From Betaproteobacteria bacterium (lineage in GTDB: Bacteria; Pseudomonadota; Gammaproteobacteria; Burkholderiales; Usitatibacteraceae), in contig JAEUMY010000017.1 of assembly GCA_016791265.1 (NCBI GenBank), forward strand, positions 62,001 through 126,000: DNA of 64,000 nt, given 5' to 3'. Made by a program: the position numbers and the translations under genes. Shown here piece by piece: positions 42,452 to 54,541 of this stretch; the stretch's first letter is position 1; every line of letters starts with the position of its first letter. Below the pieces are notes generated by a model. The model did no database searches. It was not told where the DNA came from and saw nothing but the letters and a program-made list of their open reading frames with translations.

Positions 42452-43111
42452 TTGCAAAATGGCCCGCCTGACAAACCAAGCCTGACAACTAAGCTCCTGC
42501 GCCACGGCCAGTCCTTGGCCAATACGGGTGAGATGTTGCCCCATCAGACTGGTGACGCCCGGATCGGTCTCTCAGACTTGGGACGACAACAGGCGCGCGC
42601 TGCAGGACAAGAGGTTGGCGCGGGCTACCTCTCTCAAGCTCAACTCTACTGTTCGCCATACCAGCGGACACGAGACACGATGCGAGAGATGTTGCGCGGC
42701 GCCGGCCTCCCTGACACCAACAGGGTCTATGAGGATCCCCGACTCAGAGAGGTCGAGCGAGGTTATTCCGATGAGGCGTCCCAGCATGAGTTCAGAAAAG
42801 TTCACGGCAGGTTCTACTACCGCCACGCCGGCGGCGAGAGTCCTGCGGACTGCTTCGACAGAACGTCTGCCTTTCTGGAAAGCTTGATGCGATCAGCGGC
42901 GCGAAACGGCACGAACAAGTTCCTGATCGTGACGCATGGCATGACCATTCGCTGCTTTGTCATGCGCTTTCTGCATCTCACTGTCGAGCAATTTGAGTCC
43001 ATGGCGAATCCGGAAAACTGCGACATCGTGACAATTAGTCCCCACAGTGAAATCATCTCGCCGGTGTTCGAGACAGCTCGATGGGCGGTTTCAGGGCTAG
43101 AGCTGAGGTAG
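42452..43111 (+). CDS. Histidine phosphatase (phosphoglycerate-mutase-like)
   Basis: About 219 aa with KLLRHGQSLAN (phosphorylated His), SPYQRTRDTM, LREVERGYSD and FLIVTHGMTIRCF, the full two-histidine catalytic set. The beginning is unusual: only TTG 42452 (or a CTG) is available in frame, and an ATG at 42459 is out of frame, so the true start may have been lost. It probably dephosphorylates a small molecule. It stands alone, with a hypothetical gene overlapping or just after its end. Confidence 0.83.
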   Translation: MQNGPPDKPSLTTKLLRHGQSLANTGEMLPHQTGDARIGLSDLGRQQARAAGQEVGAGYLSQAQLYCSPYQRTRDTMREMLRGAGLPDTNRVYEDPRLREVERGYSDEASQHEFRKVHGRFYYRHAGGESPADCFDRTSAFLESLMRSAARNGTNKFLIVTHGMTIRCFVMRFLHLTVEQFESMANPENCDIVTISPHSEIISPVFETARWAVSGLELR

Positions 43112-43119
43112 TCACGTCA

Positions 43120-43461
43120 ATGGATTGCAGTCAAGGCGCAGACCGGAACGTCGAACTGCTTCGGGACGCACTCGATCACATCACTCGCGTGGCCGGATCG
43201 GCGCGTCAGCCGGCCCGACGCCTCAACTGGCTGGCCGCCCGCGCCCGAATGGCACTGCGCGGCATTGCCTGGACCAAAGACTATCTTCCATGGCCCAAAG
43301 GTGAAAGGAATGAACGGGTCCGCGAGCTGAACCTGGCTCTTCGAACCATCGTTGAGGCCTATGAGCTCGGCGACGACGAGGCCTTGGAGAATGCAATCGA
43401 CAAGGCGAAAAACGATTTTTCCAACCTTGTTCCCCAAGGAATCAACAGACGCCTGACGTAG
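43120..43461 (+). CDS. Hypothetical protein
   Basis: A 113-aa protein from ATG 43120 (an in-frame ATG at 43081 would overlap the phosphatase). It is basic and helical (SARQPARRLNWLAARARMALRGIAW, then ENAIDKAKNDF). No family recognised. It lies 8 nt after the phosphatase stop in the same direction and is likely co-transcribed. Confidence 0.55.
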   Translation: MDCSQGADRNVELLRDALDHITRVAGSARQPARRLNWLAARARMALRGIAWTKDYLPWPKGERNERVRELNLALRTIVEAYELGDDEALENAIDKAKNDFSNLVPQGINRRLT

Positions 43462-43482
43462 GCGCCAAGTGGTCGCGGCAAT

Positions 43483-43662
43483 TCATCTGCCCCGCGAACG
43501 CGGTCGCCGCCGCTTGGCCCTGAAAGAAGACTTTCGCCCCCGCCGCCTGGCGCCCCACATCAGGTACAGATAGTAGGCCAGCGCGATGAGCGCGAGAATG
43601 ATCAGCGCCGTCGAAAAATAGCCCCCCAGCGCCTGCGGCACATCCAGATTCTTCGCGCCCAT
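43483..43662 (-). CDS. Small membrane protein with Arg-rich tail
   Basis: 59 aa: MGAKNLDVPQALGGY, one membrane helix (about 15-35), then a strongly basic C-terminus with repeated Arg and Lys (RRRGRKSSFRAKRRR). It lies 57 bp downstream of the P-type ATPase stop on the same strand. Too short for a secure call, but the helix plus basic tail is a coherent small membrane protein. Possibly an accessory subunit of the ATPase (inference). Confidence 0.5.
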   Translation of the reverse strand: MGAKNLDVPQALGGYFSTALIILALIALAYYLYLMWGARRRGRKSSFRAKRRRPRSRGR

Positions 43663-43719
43663 TCTCAGATGCTCTTCGAGGGTCAGGACAGCCCCTAGTC
43701 CCTGCTAGGCCGTCGGCTC

Positions 43720-45945
43720 CTAATCGTCCTGTCCGGTCTTGAGGAGCCTGAGGCCATTGACCACGACGAGCAGACTGGCGCCCATGTCCGCGAACACCGC
43801 CATCCACATCGTGGCACTTCCGAAGACGGCCAGGAGAAAGAACACGGCCTTCACGCCTAGGGCAAACGAAATGTTCTGCCAAAGCACCGTGTGCGTCTTC
43901 CGGGAGAGCCGGATAGTGGTCGGGATGCGTCTCAGGTTGTCATTCATGATGACAACGTCAGCGGTCTCGATGGCGGTATCGGTACCAGCGGCACCCATGG
44001 CGATTCCGATATCCGCCTTGGCCAGCGCAGGTGCATCGTTGATGCCATCTCCGCTCATGCCTGCCATGCCGTACTTTTTCTGAAGATCCTGAATGGCCGT
44101 CAGCTTGTCTTCCGGAAGCAGGTTTCCTCTCGCCTCGGCAATACCTGCCTCACGCGCAATACTCTGCGCGGTGGCCTCGTTGTCGCCGGTAAGCATGACG
44201 GACTTGATACCCAGCGCTGTCAGCTCGGCAATCGCCTGTTTCGAGGTGGGTTTGATGGCATCGGCCACTGCAAAGACGGCTAGTACGCCCCTATCTGATG
44301 CAAGTAGGGTTACCGTACGGCCATTCTGCTCATGGCTCGCCAGCAGCGATTCAATCTCAGGACTGCACTGGCCGCGTTCTTCAACCAGGCGATGATTGCC
44401 CAGCACATAGGTCGTACCCGCGATGACCCCCTGTACGCCTCGCCCTGGCAAAGCAGCAAAACTGTCGACCTCGCGCGCTTGTCCGGAAAGACCCGCTGCG
44501 ATGGCCTTTGACACAGGGTGATCGGATCGGCCAGCCAGGCTGAGCGCGATTTGTTCTGCCTGCGCGGCTTCCCCCACAAGGACTTGGTGGGTAATGAGCT
44601 TGGGCTTGCCTTCAGTGATGGTGCCGGTCTTGTCCAGGGCAATCACCTTCAACTTGCGAGCGCTCTCCAGATAGGCGCCGCCCTTGATCAGGATGCCCTG
44701 GCGCGCCGCGGCCGCAAGCGCACTGACAACCGTCACGGGTGTGGAAATGACCAGGGCACACGGACACGCGATGACCAGCAGCACGAGCGCCTTGTAGATC
44801 GCCTGCATCCAGGTCCAGTCCAATAGCCACGGTGTGAGCAGCGCCACGCCCAAGGCCAGGACAAACACCAAGGGGGTATAGACCGCAGCGAACTTGTCCA
44901 CGAAGCGCTGGGTCTCCGCCCGCGAGCCCTGTGCCTCTTCGACGGCATGGATGATGCGCGCGAGTGTCGAGTTGGAGGCCGCGGCCGTCACCTTGAACTC
45001 CAGCTCGCCAGCTTCATTGATGGTGCCGGCGAACACCTGGTCGCCGGACGCCTTCTCTACAGGGATACTCTCGCCAGTCACCGGTGCCTGGTTGATGGTG
45101 CTGTTGCCACGCACGACCACGCCGTCCAGGGAAACGCGTTCGCCGGGACGAATCCGCACGATGGCGTCCAGGGCGACATCGCTGGCACGCGTCATCAGCC
45201 ACGTGCCGTCCGGCTGTTTGACCGCCGCCTCTTCGGGGGCCAGCGCCATCAGGCCTTGGATGGCATTGCGGGCACGGTCCACGGATCGAGCCTCGATGAG
45301 TTCCGCGATGGCATAGAGCGCCATCACCATGGCGGCCTCGGGCCATTGGCCAATGACGAAGGCGCCCGTGACTGCAATCGACATCAGCGCGTTGATATTG
45401 AGCTTGCCGCGCCGGAGAGCCTGAAATCCCTTCAGATACGTCTCGAATCCCGCCAAGCCGATGGCCACCACCGCCAGCACCAGGCCAATCACCGTCGCGG
45501 TCTTGTTCCCGGAGAACAAAAACTCCATGGACTCTGCGCCGATCGCAAAGACCAGCGCCATCGACAATCGGACCAAGCCAGCCCCGATCCCGTGTTCCGA
45601 TTCAGCATTCGCCGTGGCTTCGCCTTGGGCAACTTCGACTGGTGAGAATCCCGCCTCGCGGATCGCAGCAAGGGCCGTAGGCAATGTGTCCTGCGGCGCC
45701 GTGATCCCAAGGGTGCGTGCACCCAATTGGAACGACAGCGACTTGATGCCCGGCACCGGCTCCAGCGCACGCCGGATCTCAGCCTCTTCGGCAGCGCAGT
45801 CCATGCTTGAGATGCGGTAAAGCGCAGTCCCAGGGGGCAGTTGCTTGGGTGTTGCCTGCTCGGCAGGTGCAGGTGCCTCGCAACTGTGGCAATGATCTGT
45901 GGCGCAAGCGGATGCTGGCGTGGTCTTGTTGGAATCGCTACTCAT
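43720..45945 (-). CDS. cadA: Heavy-metal P1B-type ATPase (CadA/ZntA type)
   Basis: A 741-aa protein. Its N-terminus is Cys/His-rich (CATDHCHSCEAP) and is followed by a degenerate metal domain (YRISSMDCAAEEAEI). It has eight helices with CPC in VIACPCALVIS, TGES in the actuator (APVTGESIPVEK), the phosphorylation site DKTGTITEG, HP in GRSDHPVSKA and GDGINDAPALA. CPC plus a late Asp-Met helix fits Zn/Cd/Pb exporters. ATG 45945 has the better ribosome-site spacing; 45951 is also possible. A MerR-type operator precedes it. Confidence 0.93.
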   Translation of the reverse strand: MSSDSNKTTPASACATDHCHSCEAPAPAEQATPKQLPPGTALYRISSMDCAAEEAEIRRALEPVPGIKSLSFQLGARTLGITAPQDTLPTALAAIREAGFSPVEVAQGEATANAESEHGIGAGLVRLSMALVFAIGAESMEFLFSGNKTATVIGLVLAVVAIGLAGFETYLKGFQALRRGKLNINALMSIAVTGAFVIGQWPEAAMVMALYAIAELIEARSVDRARNAIQGLMALAPEEAAVKQPDGTWLMTRASDVALDAIVRIRPGERVSLDGVVVRGNSTINQAPVTGESIPVEKASGDQVFAGTINEAGELEFKVTAAASNSTLARIIHAVEEAQGSRAETQRFVDKFAAVYTPLVFVLALGVALLTPWLLDWTWMQAIYKALVLLVIACPCALVISTPVTVVSALAAAARQGILIKGGAYLESARKLKVIALDKTGTITEGKPKLITHQVLVGEAAQAEQIALSLAGRSDHPVSKAIAAGLSGQAREVDSFAALPGRGVQGVIAGTTYVLGNHRLVEERGQCSPEIESLLASHEQNGRTVTLLASDRGVLAVFAVADAIKPTSKQAIAELTALGIKSVMLTGDNEATAQSIAREAGIAEARGNLLPEDKLTAIQDLQKKYGMAGMSGDGINDAPALAKADIGIAMGAAGTDTAIETADVVIMNDNLRRIPTTIRLSRKTHTVLWQNISFALGVKAVFFLLAVFGSATMWMAVFADMGASLLVVVNGLRLLKTGQDD

Positions 45946-45971
45946 GATCATTTCTCTTTATCGGAACCAGC

Positions 45972-46003
45972 ATTCCAAACCCTGAAGTAACTACAGGGTC
46001 AAG
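45972..46003 (-). promoter_or_regulatory. MerR/CadR-type promoter of cadA
   Basis: On the minus strand a -35-like TTGACC (46003-45998), a 20-bp spacer and a -10-like TGGAAT (45977-45972). The spacer contains the dyad ACCCTG-N9-CAGGGT (45979-45999). A 19-20-bp spacer with a central dyad is the hallmark of MerR-family activated promoters. Confidence 0.85.
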
Positions 46004-46022
46004 CAAACTGCCGCAAGGACTT

Positions 46023-46556
46023 TCATCGAGCGGATCGCAGGTCGCGATTCGCCACCAGCGTGCTCTTCTGCACCAGCGCAGCACCTGCCAATTCACTGAC
46101 GCGTTCCAGGCCGAATGTGTCTTCCAATACGCCCCATCGGCTGGATGTCTGAATAAAGTGCTTCCCTGATGTCGAGATCACCACGGGTAAGTCAGACGGA
46201 CCGGATCGGTCCAGTACCCGGACGCTTGTCTCGCCAACTGGTCGGACGAGTCGAACGGCTGTTCCGGGCAGCATTTCAAACACCGTTCCGCCCACATCCA
46301 CCTTGACCCGTCCCCAGCGGTCGCGCTCCTCGTTCCTGACGATCCAGATGTCCTGCATGTTGGACACGGGCATGGCTGCGCTGGCCTGAGCGGCTTCTGC
46401 TTGAGTGGGTATCGGGTCGCGCGTGCAGAGCTTGCTTCTCGCGGAATAAACGCACCAAGTGCCGTCTGCCCTGAGCGGATCGCGGGACGCCGTGGCGCAA
46501 CCGGCCATCAAGAGAAAGGGTATCGATGCTGCCAAGAGAAAAGTGTTCCGTTTCAT
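46023..46556 (-). CDS. Putative lipoprotein
   Basis: A 177-aa protein with lipobox LMAGC (Cys20) and a soluble part with RWGRVKVDVGGTVFEMLPGTAVRL and SRWGVLEDTFGLERV. Family unknown. GAGAAGGAG precedes the ATG at 46556. It lies upstream of, and in the same direction as, cadA, separated by the cadA promoter. Presumed envelope protein of the metal locus. Confidence 0.68.
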   Translation of the reverse strand: MKRNTFLLAASIPFLLMAGCATASRDPLRADGTWCVYSARSKLCTRDPIPTQAEAAQASAAMPVSNMQDIWIVRNEERDRWGRVKVDVGGTVFEMLPGTAVRLVRPVGETSVRVLDRSGPSDLPVVISTSGKHFIQTSSRWGVLEDTFGLERVSELAGAALVQKSTLVANRDLRSAR

Positions 46557-46630
46557 TGTGTGCTCCTTCTCAAGTCACTGCGTACTGCGAAAACGACCGG
46601 GCGGCCGAAGCTGCCCGGTCGGACTTGCCA

Positions 46631-46984
46631 CTACTTGCCACTGGCCTTCGCGCGCTTCTCCTGGTTTTCACAGGGCTCGGTGAAGAGTGCCGCATCCCAT
46701 CCGGAGGTGGTCATGATTCGGCACATCTTCATGGGCTCCGCAGTGGGTGCCTTGGGGTCGCAAGCGACTTGCCACTGGCGATCAATAGATGGGGGATCGA
46801 ACAAAAAGCAGACCTTCTGAGGAGTTGCTGGCACTGGCTGCGCAGGTGCGGTCGCCATGCGCGCTCGCACAGCTTTGGCTGCTGAGTCCTCGATTGGAAA
46901 GTTGTCATACGGACCTGCCAATGCAGGTATTGCCAGGGCGAGTCCTGTCAGGGCCGAAATCACGGCCCACTTTGCGTGTTTCAT
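46631..46984 (-). CDS. Small secreted protein, unknown
   Basis: A 117-aa protein with a Sec signal (ending ALAGPYD) and four cysteines in the mature part (KVCFLFD, VACDPK, KMCRIM, EPCENQ), likely two disulfides. An AAGGAGTG site precedes the ATG. Its 5' end overlaps the 3' end of the preceding gene by 80 bp. No family recognised; probably periplasmic. Confidence 0.65.
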   Translation of the reverse strand: MKHAKWAVISALTGLALAIPALAGPYDNFPIEDSAAKAVRARMATAPAQPVPATPQKVCFLFDPPSIDRQWQVACDPKAPTAEPMKMCRIMTTSGWDAALFTEPCENQEKRAKASGK

Positions 46985-47432
46985 GTGTCACTCCTTGATA
47001 AATGGGAATCAAAGAGGTGACAGCGTTCTCCGACTGGCCTATCTGGCTGTCCGCCCGCTGCCACCCTGCGATGGTGTGCAAGGTGGACTTGGGAGGTGGC
47101 TCGGGTACTTCCGACGTTCGGGTCGAGTAAGCATTGTTGGATGCGGCCCGCCATGTTTCGGCGACAGGCGGCGTCAATGTCAGCTGTGCGGGCGCTTCCG
47201 ACCAAGTGCCCGCGCAAGGGCATGCCCTGAAAACATCACAGAGCCTTTCGACAAGCGTTTCGTCATCGCTTGCTTCTTCGGTTTGATGAGCGACCGCAAC
47301 GACCGCGTGCGGACCCGCCGCCACATTCACTGTGGCGGCGTGCACGTGCTGTCTGACCAGTGCGGATGCCGTGATATTCAGCATCAACGCAAAGAGCAGT
47401 AGCAGGCTGATCAGTCGTTGCGGGAGTCGCAC
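46905..47432 (-). CDS. Putative membrane-anchored/secreted protein of the metal locus
   Basis: A 175-aa ORF from GTG 47432 with a hydrophobic start (RLISLLLLFALMLNITASALV) and a His/Cys-containing middle (RQHVHAAT, LCDVFRACPCAG). Size and layout recall CzcI-like regulators, but the resemblance is weak. The 3' 80 bp overlap the next gene, which has the better ribosome site, so the true end or reality of the C-terminal part is uncertain. Confidence 0.5.
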   Translation of the reverse strand: MRLPQRLISLLLLFALMLNITASALVRQHVHAATVNVAAGPHAVVAVAHQTEEASDDETLVERLCDVFRACPCAGTWSEAPAQLTLTPPVAETWRAASNNAYSTRTSEVPEPPPKSTLHTIAGWQRADSQIGQSENAVTSLIPIYQGVTHETRKVGRDFGPDRTRPGNTCIGRSV

Positions 47433-47471
47433 GTCAAAGGCTCACAAGGCTTGGGAGGATTCCTGACGGCC

Positions 47472-47864
47472 TTACTTCAGGTTGAAGCGGATACTCTGGG
47501 CGGGCTTGCCGGCCAGGGTCACGACCGCGACAGCCTTCGTTCCTTTTTCCACCTTGAAGCTGCCCTTGGCCTCCAGCTTGTTGCCGCCGGCGGGGCTGAG
47601 TGTGGCTTCCGTCTTCTCGGCGCCGTTCAGCAGCGTGACCTTGGCTGTGGCGCCCTTGGTGTCGACATCCTTCCCGTGGTCATCCACATAGATGGTCAGG
47701 CTGTCAGCCTTGGCAACCAGTTCGTACGCGATCTCCTTCACCTCCTGCACCACGCCGCCGTGCTTCGGCTTATGGCTGTCGCCGTGTTCATGCTTGCCGG
47801 CGGCAAGGGTGGCGAACGAGGCGGTTGCGAGCACTGCGGCGAACAACATGGAAACGAACTTCAT
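47472..47864 (-). CDS. His-rich periplasmic protein of the RND metal-efflux operon
   Basis: A 130-aa protein with a signal ending TLAAGKHEHGDSHKPKHGG, a His/Asp/Lys-rich mature N-terminus suited to metal binding. An all-beta domain follows (LTIYVDDHGKDVDTKGATAKVTLL). It lies 45 bp after the RND pump on the same strand. Role as a periplasmic metal chaperone is inferred. Confidence 0.72.
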   Translation of the reverse strand: MKFVSMLFAAVLATASFATLAAGKHEHGDSHKPKHGGVVQEVKEIAYELVAKADSLTIYVDDHGKDVDTKGATAKVTLLNGAEKTEATLSPAGGNKLEAKGSFKVEKGTKAVAVVTLAGKPAQSIRFNLK

Positions 47865-47909
47865 GGCATTTCTCCTTTTCTAGGTTTCAACAAACAACAT
47901 CAATGGTTT

Positions 47910-51029
<3,120 letters not shown>

Positions 51030-51078
51030 CAGCGTGGCCCTCCATCAGGTGAGAAGAAGTAGCAATTCATGGCGGACC

Positions 51079-52221
51079 TCAGCGCACTTGATTGAGCAAG
51101 GCAGCGCCTTGCACCACAACGCGGGCACCATCGGCCAGGCCATCCAGCACGGCCACATTGGCGCCATCCAACGCCGCCCAGCGGATCGTGCGGGGCTCGA
51201 AACGCTCAGCGCTGGTATGGGTCCAGACGATGTCCTGGTTGCTCGGATTCTTGAGCACAGCCGATGCAGGGACCGCATGTCCCTTGAGCTTGGTGCGGGT
51301 CTTGGCCAGTACCTTCAGCGGCTGACCGACGGCTAGTTCAACCGGCTTGTTTCCCTCGGTGCGGAAGACGATGGGCAATGCACCATCGCGCAATGCAGTA
51401 CCGGACCCCATGAAGCGGAGCGGGATGCTTTGCCCAGGTGTGCCAGAGGCACTTGCGGACTCGATGTTGGCTGAGAGTGCTATGTCAAATCCGGACGCCT
51501 CAATCTGCAAGCGCGCGGGATCAACGATCTCAAACAAGAGTTCACGCGGTTCCACGACCTGACCGGCCACCACGCTTGCGGCCGCAATGACACCGGCAAC
51601 GGGTGCCACAAGCGGTTCGCGAGCGACATAGCTGCCGCCACCCGATGAGAGTCGTTCCGTCAGGCTTTGCACTTCGATCCGGACGGACTCAATTTCCCGC
51701 TGAGGCACGACGCCGTCCAGCTGCTCAAGCCTGGCCAGCTTCCGCTTGGCCTGCTCCAAGTTGACCTTGAGCTCAGGGGTGGCTGACTCGGCAGCACGGA
51801 CGTAGGCCAATACCTCGCCTTTGGCGACCTTGGCGCCCAAGGACGGAAGACCCTTGGGGCCGGGTTCAATGCGGCCCGAAACCGTGGGTTGCACTTTGCC
51901 GCCAGCATTCGGATCTGCCACGACGCGTGCAGTCAATTCAACGACCTTGGGGAGCTCCTCGGCCTTGACGATGGTGGTTCGGACCTGCAGCTGACGCTGC
52001 GCGGATTTGGGCAAGAACACGCTGCCGTCCGGCAGACGCTTGGGAGAGTTGCCGCCGGCCACCGGTGCGGCATCACCATGGTCGTGGCCAGGCCCTGCGT
52101 AGGCGACGGGGGCCACGGTTGCTGCGGACATCAGCAGGTACATCAAAGCTGCGACCAGGACGCCGTGACGTGATGCACCGGCTGACGGGTCAATTTTCAA
52201 ATTTGATGAATGGGATCTCAT
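51079..52221 (-). CDS. RND periplasmic adaptor (CzcB-like)
   Basis: A 380-aa membrane-fusion protein. The signal region is followed by AGPGHDHGDAAPVAGG, a His/Asp-rich patch, then barrel/lipoyl parts (VQPTVSGRIEPGPKGLPSLGAKVAKGEVL), a short coiled coil (NLEQAKRKLARLEQL) and C-terminal beta domains. It connects the RND pump to the outer-membrane channel. The His-rich N-terminus nearly repeats that of the neighbour at 52224-52766. Confidence 0.9.
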   Translation of the reverse strand: MRSHSSNLKIDPSAGASRHGVLVAALMYLLMSAATVAPVAYAGPGHDHGDAAPVAGGNSPKRLPDGSVFLPKSAQRQLQVRTTIVKAEELPKVVELTARVVADPNAGGKVQPTVSGRIEPGPKGLPSLGAKVAKGEVLAYVRAAESATPELKVNLEQAKRKLARLEQLDGVVPQREIESVRIEVQSLTERLSSGGGSYVAREPLVAPVAGVIAAASVVAGQVVEPRELLFEIVDPARLQIEASGFDIALSANIESASASGTPGQSIPLRFMGSGTALRDGALPIVFRTEGNKPVELAVGQPLKVLAKTRTKLKGHAVPASAVLKNPSNQDIVWTHTSAERFEPRTIRWAALDGANVAVLDGLADGARVVVQGAALLNQVR

Positions 52222-52223
52222 GA

Positions 52224-52766
52224 TCAGACTCCATAGGGCGCCGTGCGACGGCGCCTACTCAAGAAGAAGACGAAGGCAATGCCTGCCAGGACCGCACCCG
52301 CTGCTGCCCAGATCCACCAGGTCGGCATGGATTCCTTGGCCTGTGCATGACCCGCTTCCGGGTCGGGAATGACGAGATTGCCGGCGAGGATGTCCACCTC
52401 ATCGCCCGACGTGATGGTCAGGCTGATGGGATAGGCGCCCGGTTTGTTGAAGGCCAGACCTTCAAAGTCATAGTCGGCATGTTCGGCATTGAACTTGCCA
52501 AGACCTTTGAAGGTGCCGCTTTCCAGTTCCACTTTGGCGTTGGGGACCGGTTCGTTGGTGGCAAAGCGATCTATCGTCAGAGACATGCGGCTACCATTGA
52601 CCACGCCAACAATCTCGAACAGATCGGAGTGCGCTTCGAAACGGGGTGACGTAGGTGCGCCGGATGCTGCAGGGGCAGCATCACCATGGTCGTGACCCGG
52701 GCCAGCCATGGCGGGCTGCGCGCCCAGGGCCAAGAGCATCAACATGCAGGAAACAAACAACTTCAT
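52224..52766 (-). CDS. Membrane-anchored periplasmic protein of the RND operon
   Basis: A 180-aa protein with a signal ending PAMAGPGHDHGDAAP, then a beta-rich periplasmic domain (SLTIDRFATNEPVPNAKVELESG; YPISLTITSGDEVDIL) and one C-terminal membrane helix (about 148-168) with a basic tail (SRRRRTAP). Occurs between adaptor and outer-membrane genes in related czc-type operons; function unknown. Stop and start are within a few bp of both neighbours. Confidence 0.8.
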   Translation of the reverse strand: MKLFVSCMLMLLALGAQPAMAGPGHDHGDAAPAASGAPTSPRFEAHSDLFEIVGVVNGSRMSLTIDRFATNEPVPNAKVELESGTFKGLGKFNAEHADYDFEGLAFNKPGAYPISLTITSGDEVDILAGNLVIPDPEAGHAQAKESMPTWWIWAAAGAVLAGIAFVFFLSRRRRTAPYGV

Positions 52767-53986
52767 GGGAGCAATCCTTTGGCTTGATTGAGGCGGGAGA
52801 CAGCACGGCCTTCTTCGAGACGCGCGCGGGATAGAGACAACTCGGCATCGAAGCGCTCGGCTTCAGCACGCAGCCGCGTGACGAGATCGATCTCGCCAAG
52901 CTGGAAGGCCTTGGCCAACCGGGTATGGGTATCGCGTGCCAGAACAGCGCGCTGATCCGCCAGGCGCACGATTTCCGATGCCTGCTTCAGGTCACCTTCA
53001 GCAGAATCAGTGGTCGCTTGAACCCGATCCTTCAGAAGAGCAGCCTGTGCCTCAGCTTCCGCAAGTTCCGCCCCGGCCGCAGCGATGCGCGGCGCATTGC
53101 GGGACTTGGTAGGAAATGGAATGCGTACCCCGACGAAGAGCGAAGACTCGAACGCTTCACCAAAGAGTCCACGTTCACGCCGTGAGCCCACGGTGAGTTC
53201 CGGCGCGTCGGCAGTGACACGCGTGGCTTCCGAGTAGCGCGCCCGTTGTGCATTGACAGTGAGCTCGGCCAGCGTGATATCTGCGTGGGACGGGCCGCTC
53301 GGGCCGGCTACTTCGATATCAGCACCGGGGTCAGTCAGGCCTGTCATCGCCTGGAACAGCCTCAAGGCACGCCGCAGCTTTGCTTCCTGTTCCAGTCGGG
53401 TTGCATCGGCCTGGTGTGCAGTCGCGCGAGCCTGGTTGAGATCCACCAAAGCCAGGTCACCCGCCTTGACGCGTCGGTCGACCTCCATGGCCAGCTGCTT
53501 GGCGTCCTCAGCCTTGCGTACAGCCAGATCACGCTCATTGGTGGCGAGCCTTACGTCCCACCAAAGATCGCGAACTTCACCGGCGACACGCAGGCGAGCC
53601 GCTTCGACACGAGCAAGGTTCAGGGCGCCTTCACTTTCAGCGGTGGCTGTCAGCGCCGCCCGAATGCCCGGCGTCTTGAGCGGCAAGCCCAGGTCCGCCT
53701 CCCATTCGCGTGCACCGCTGTTGCGGTTCATGCGGTCGGTTCGATGGCCGATGGACAGGCTGGGTGAATCGGCGAGCCAGCTTGAGGCGGCATCGCGCTT
53801 GGCGTCCGCTTCGGCTTTACGCTGGTCGAAAGAACGAAGCTCCGGCTGTCGCTGCCAGGCGGCCTCAACGGCTTGCTTAAGCGTGGGCGCTGCCCAAACG
53901 GGGGCGACCAAGCCAAGCGGTAGGACCAACACTCCACATGTGGCTACTTGCCTCATGCGGGATGAAAAATATGAATGCCACTTCAC
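52763..53986 (-). CDS. TolC-family outer-membrane efflux protein (CzcC-like)
   Basis: A 407-aa protein from GTG 53986, with GAGGAG 6 nt upstream. It has a signal (ending VWAAPT) and the two long helical repeats of outer-membrane factors (EAAWQRQPELRSFDQRKAEADAKRD and the late LVTRLRAEAERFDAELSLSRARLEE). It forms the exit duct with the RND pump and adaptor. The stop overlaps the next ATG by 4 nt. It heads the pump operon in order C, small protein, B, A, small His-rich protein. Confidence 0.9.
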   Translation of the reverse strand: MKWHSYFSSRMRQVATCGVLVLPLGLVAPVWAAPTLKQAVEAAWQRQPELRSFDQRKAEADAKRDAASSWLADSPSLSIGHRTDRMNRNSGAREWEADLGLPLKTPGIRAALTATAESEGALNLARVEAARLRVAGEVRDLWWDVRLATNERDLAVRKAEDAKQLAMEVDRRVKAGDLALVDLNQARATAHQADATRLEQEAKLRRALRLFQAMTGLTDPGADIEVAGPSGPSHADITLAELTVNAQRARYSEATRVTADAPELTVGSRRERGLFGEAFESSLFVGVRIPFPTKSRNAPRIAAAGAELAEAEAQAALLKDRVQATTDSAEGDLKQASEIVRLADQRAVLARDTHTRLAKAFQLGEIDLVTRLRAEAERFDAELSLSRARLEEGRAVSRLNQAKGLLP

Positions 53987-54078
53987 GGATTGCTCCTCTG
54001 AATTGAACAGGGGACAACCCGGCGGGTGCGCGCTTAATGCGCGCAGGGAATTTCAGGAAAGGGAGATTCGCCCGCCGG

Positions 54079-54432
54079 TCAGACGACCGGGGACCATTTC
54101 GGGCGCTCTGGGCGCGTGAGACGTGCGGAAGGAAGGTGCTGAGGAGGAGATTGCAAGACTGGCGTGGCGCCACTCTCGATCTCGCTGAGGACAGAAGCCG
54201 TCAATGTATAACCGTGGGCCAGCTGACACACGCCACAATCGGAATGGCCGCTATCTGCATTGCCATCATTGTCCGGCTGAGCAGGTGCGGCATGGCTATC
54301 GGCATGTTCGTGATGCCCGAAGTGCGTGCTTTGGGCGACCGGTTCATCCTTGCCACAATACTCGGCCGCGAGCGCCCAGACAGACTGGAACGGCAGCAAG
54401 GCGAGCAAGAAGAAGGCAAGAAATTTTTTCAT
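54079..54432 (-). CDS. CzcI-like (DUF2946-type) periplasmic protein
   Basis: A 117-aa protein with the Sec signal MKKFLAFFLLALLPFQSVWA and a mature part rich in His/Asp/Cys (HFGHHEHADSH; HSDCGVCQLAHGYTL). Small proteins of this form precede czcCBA in many betaproteobacteria and are thought to regulate or chaperone. It lies 92 bp upstream of the CzcC-like gene on the same strand, which supports the call. Confidence 0.8.
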   Translation of the reverse strand: MKKFLAFFLLALLPFQSVWALAAEYCGKDEPVAQSTHFGHHEHADSHAAPAQPDNDGNADSGHSDCGVCQLAHGYTLTASVLSEIESGATPVLQSPPQHLPSARLTRPERPKWSPVV

Positions 54433-54541
54433 GGCTTAAGCGGATTATAGAACACCCTGATCGAATTAAGTTCCGATGGTTAGGTTTTGGGATGCCGTAG
54501 TAATCGTAAGCCAGGTCGGCGTTTTGTGCTCCTGGCACTTG

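Noticed and set aside
43442..43882. 146-aa minus-strand ORF at the end of cadA
   Set aside because: It overlaps the conserved C-terminus of the ATPase and has shadow composition; the 59-aa ORF at 43483-43662 is the better candidate there.
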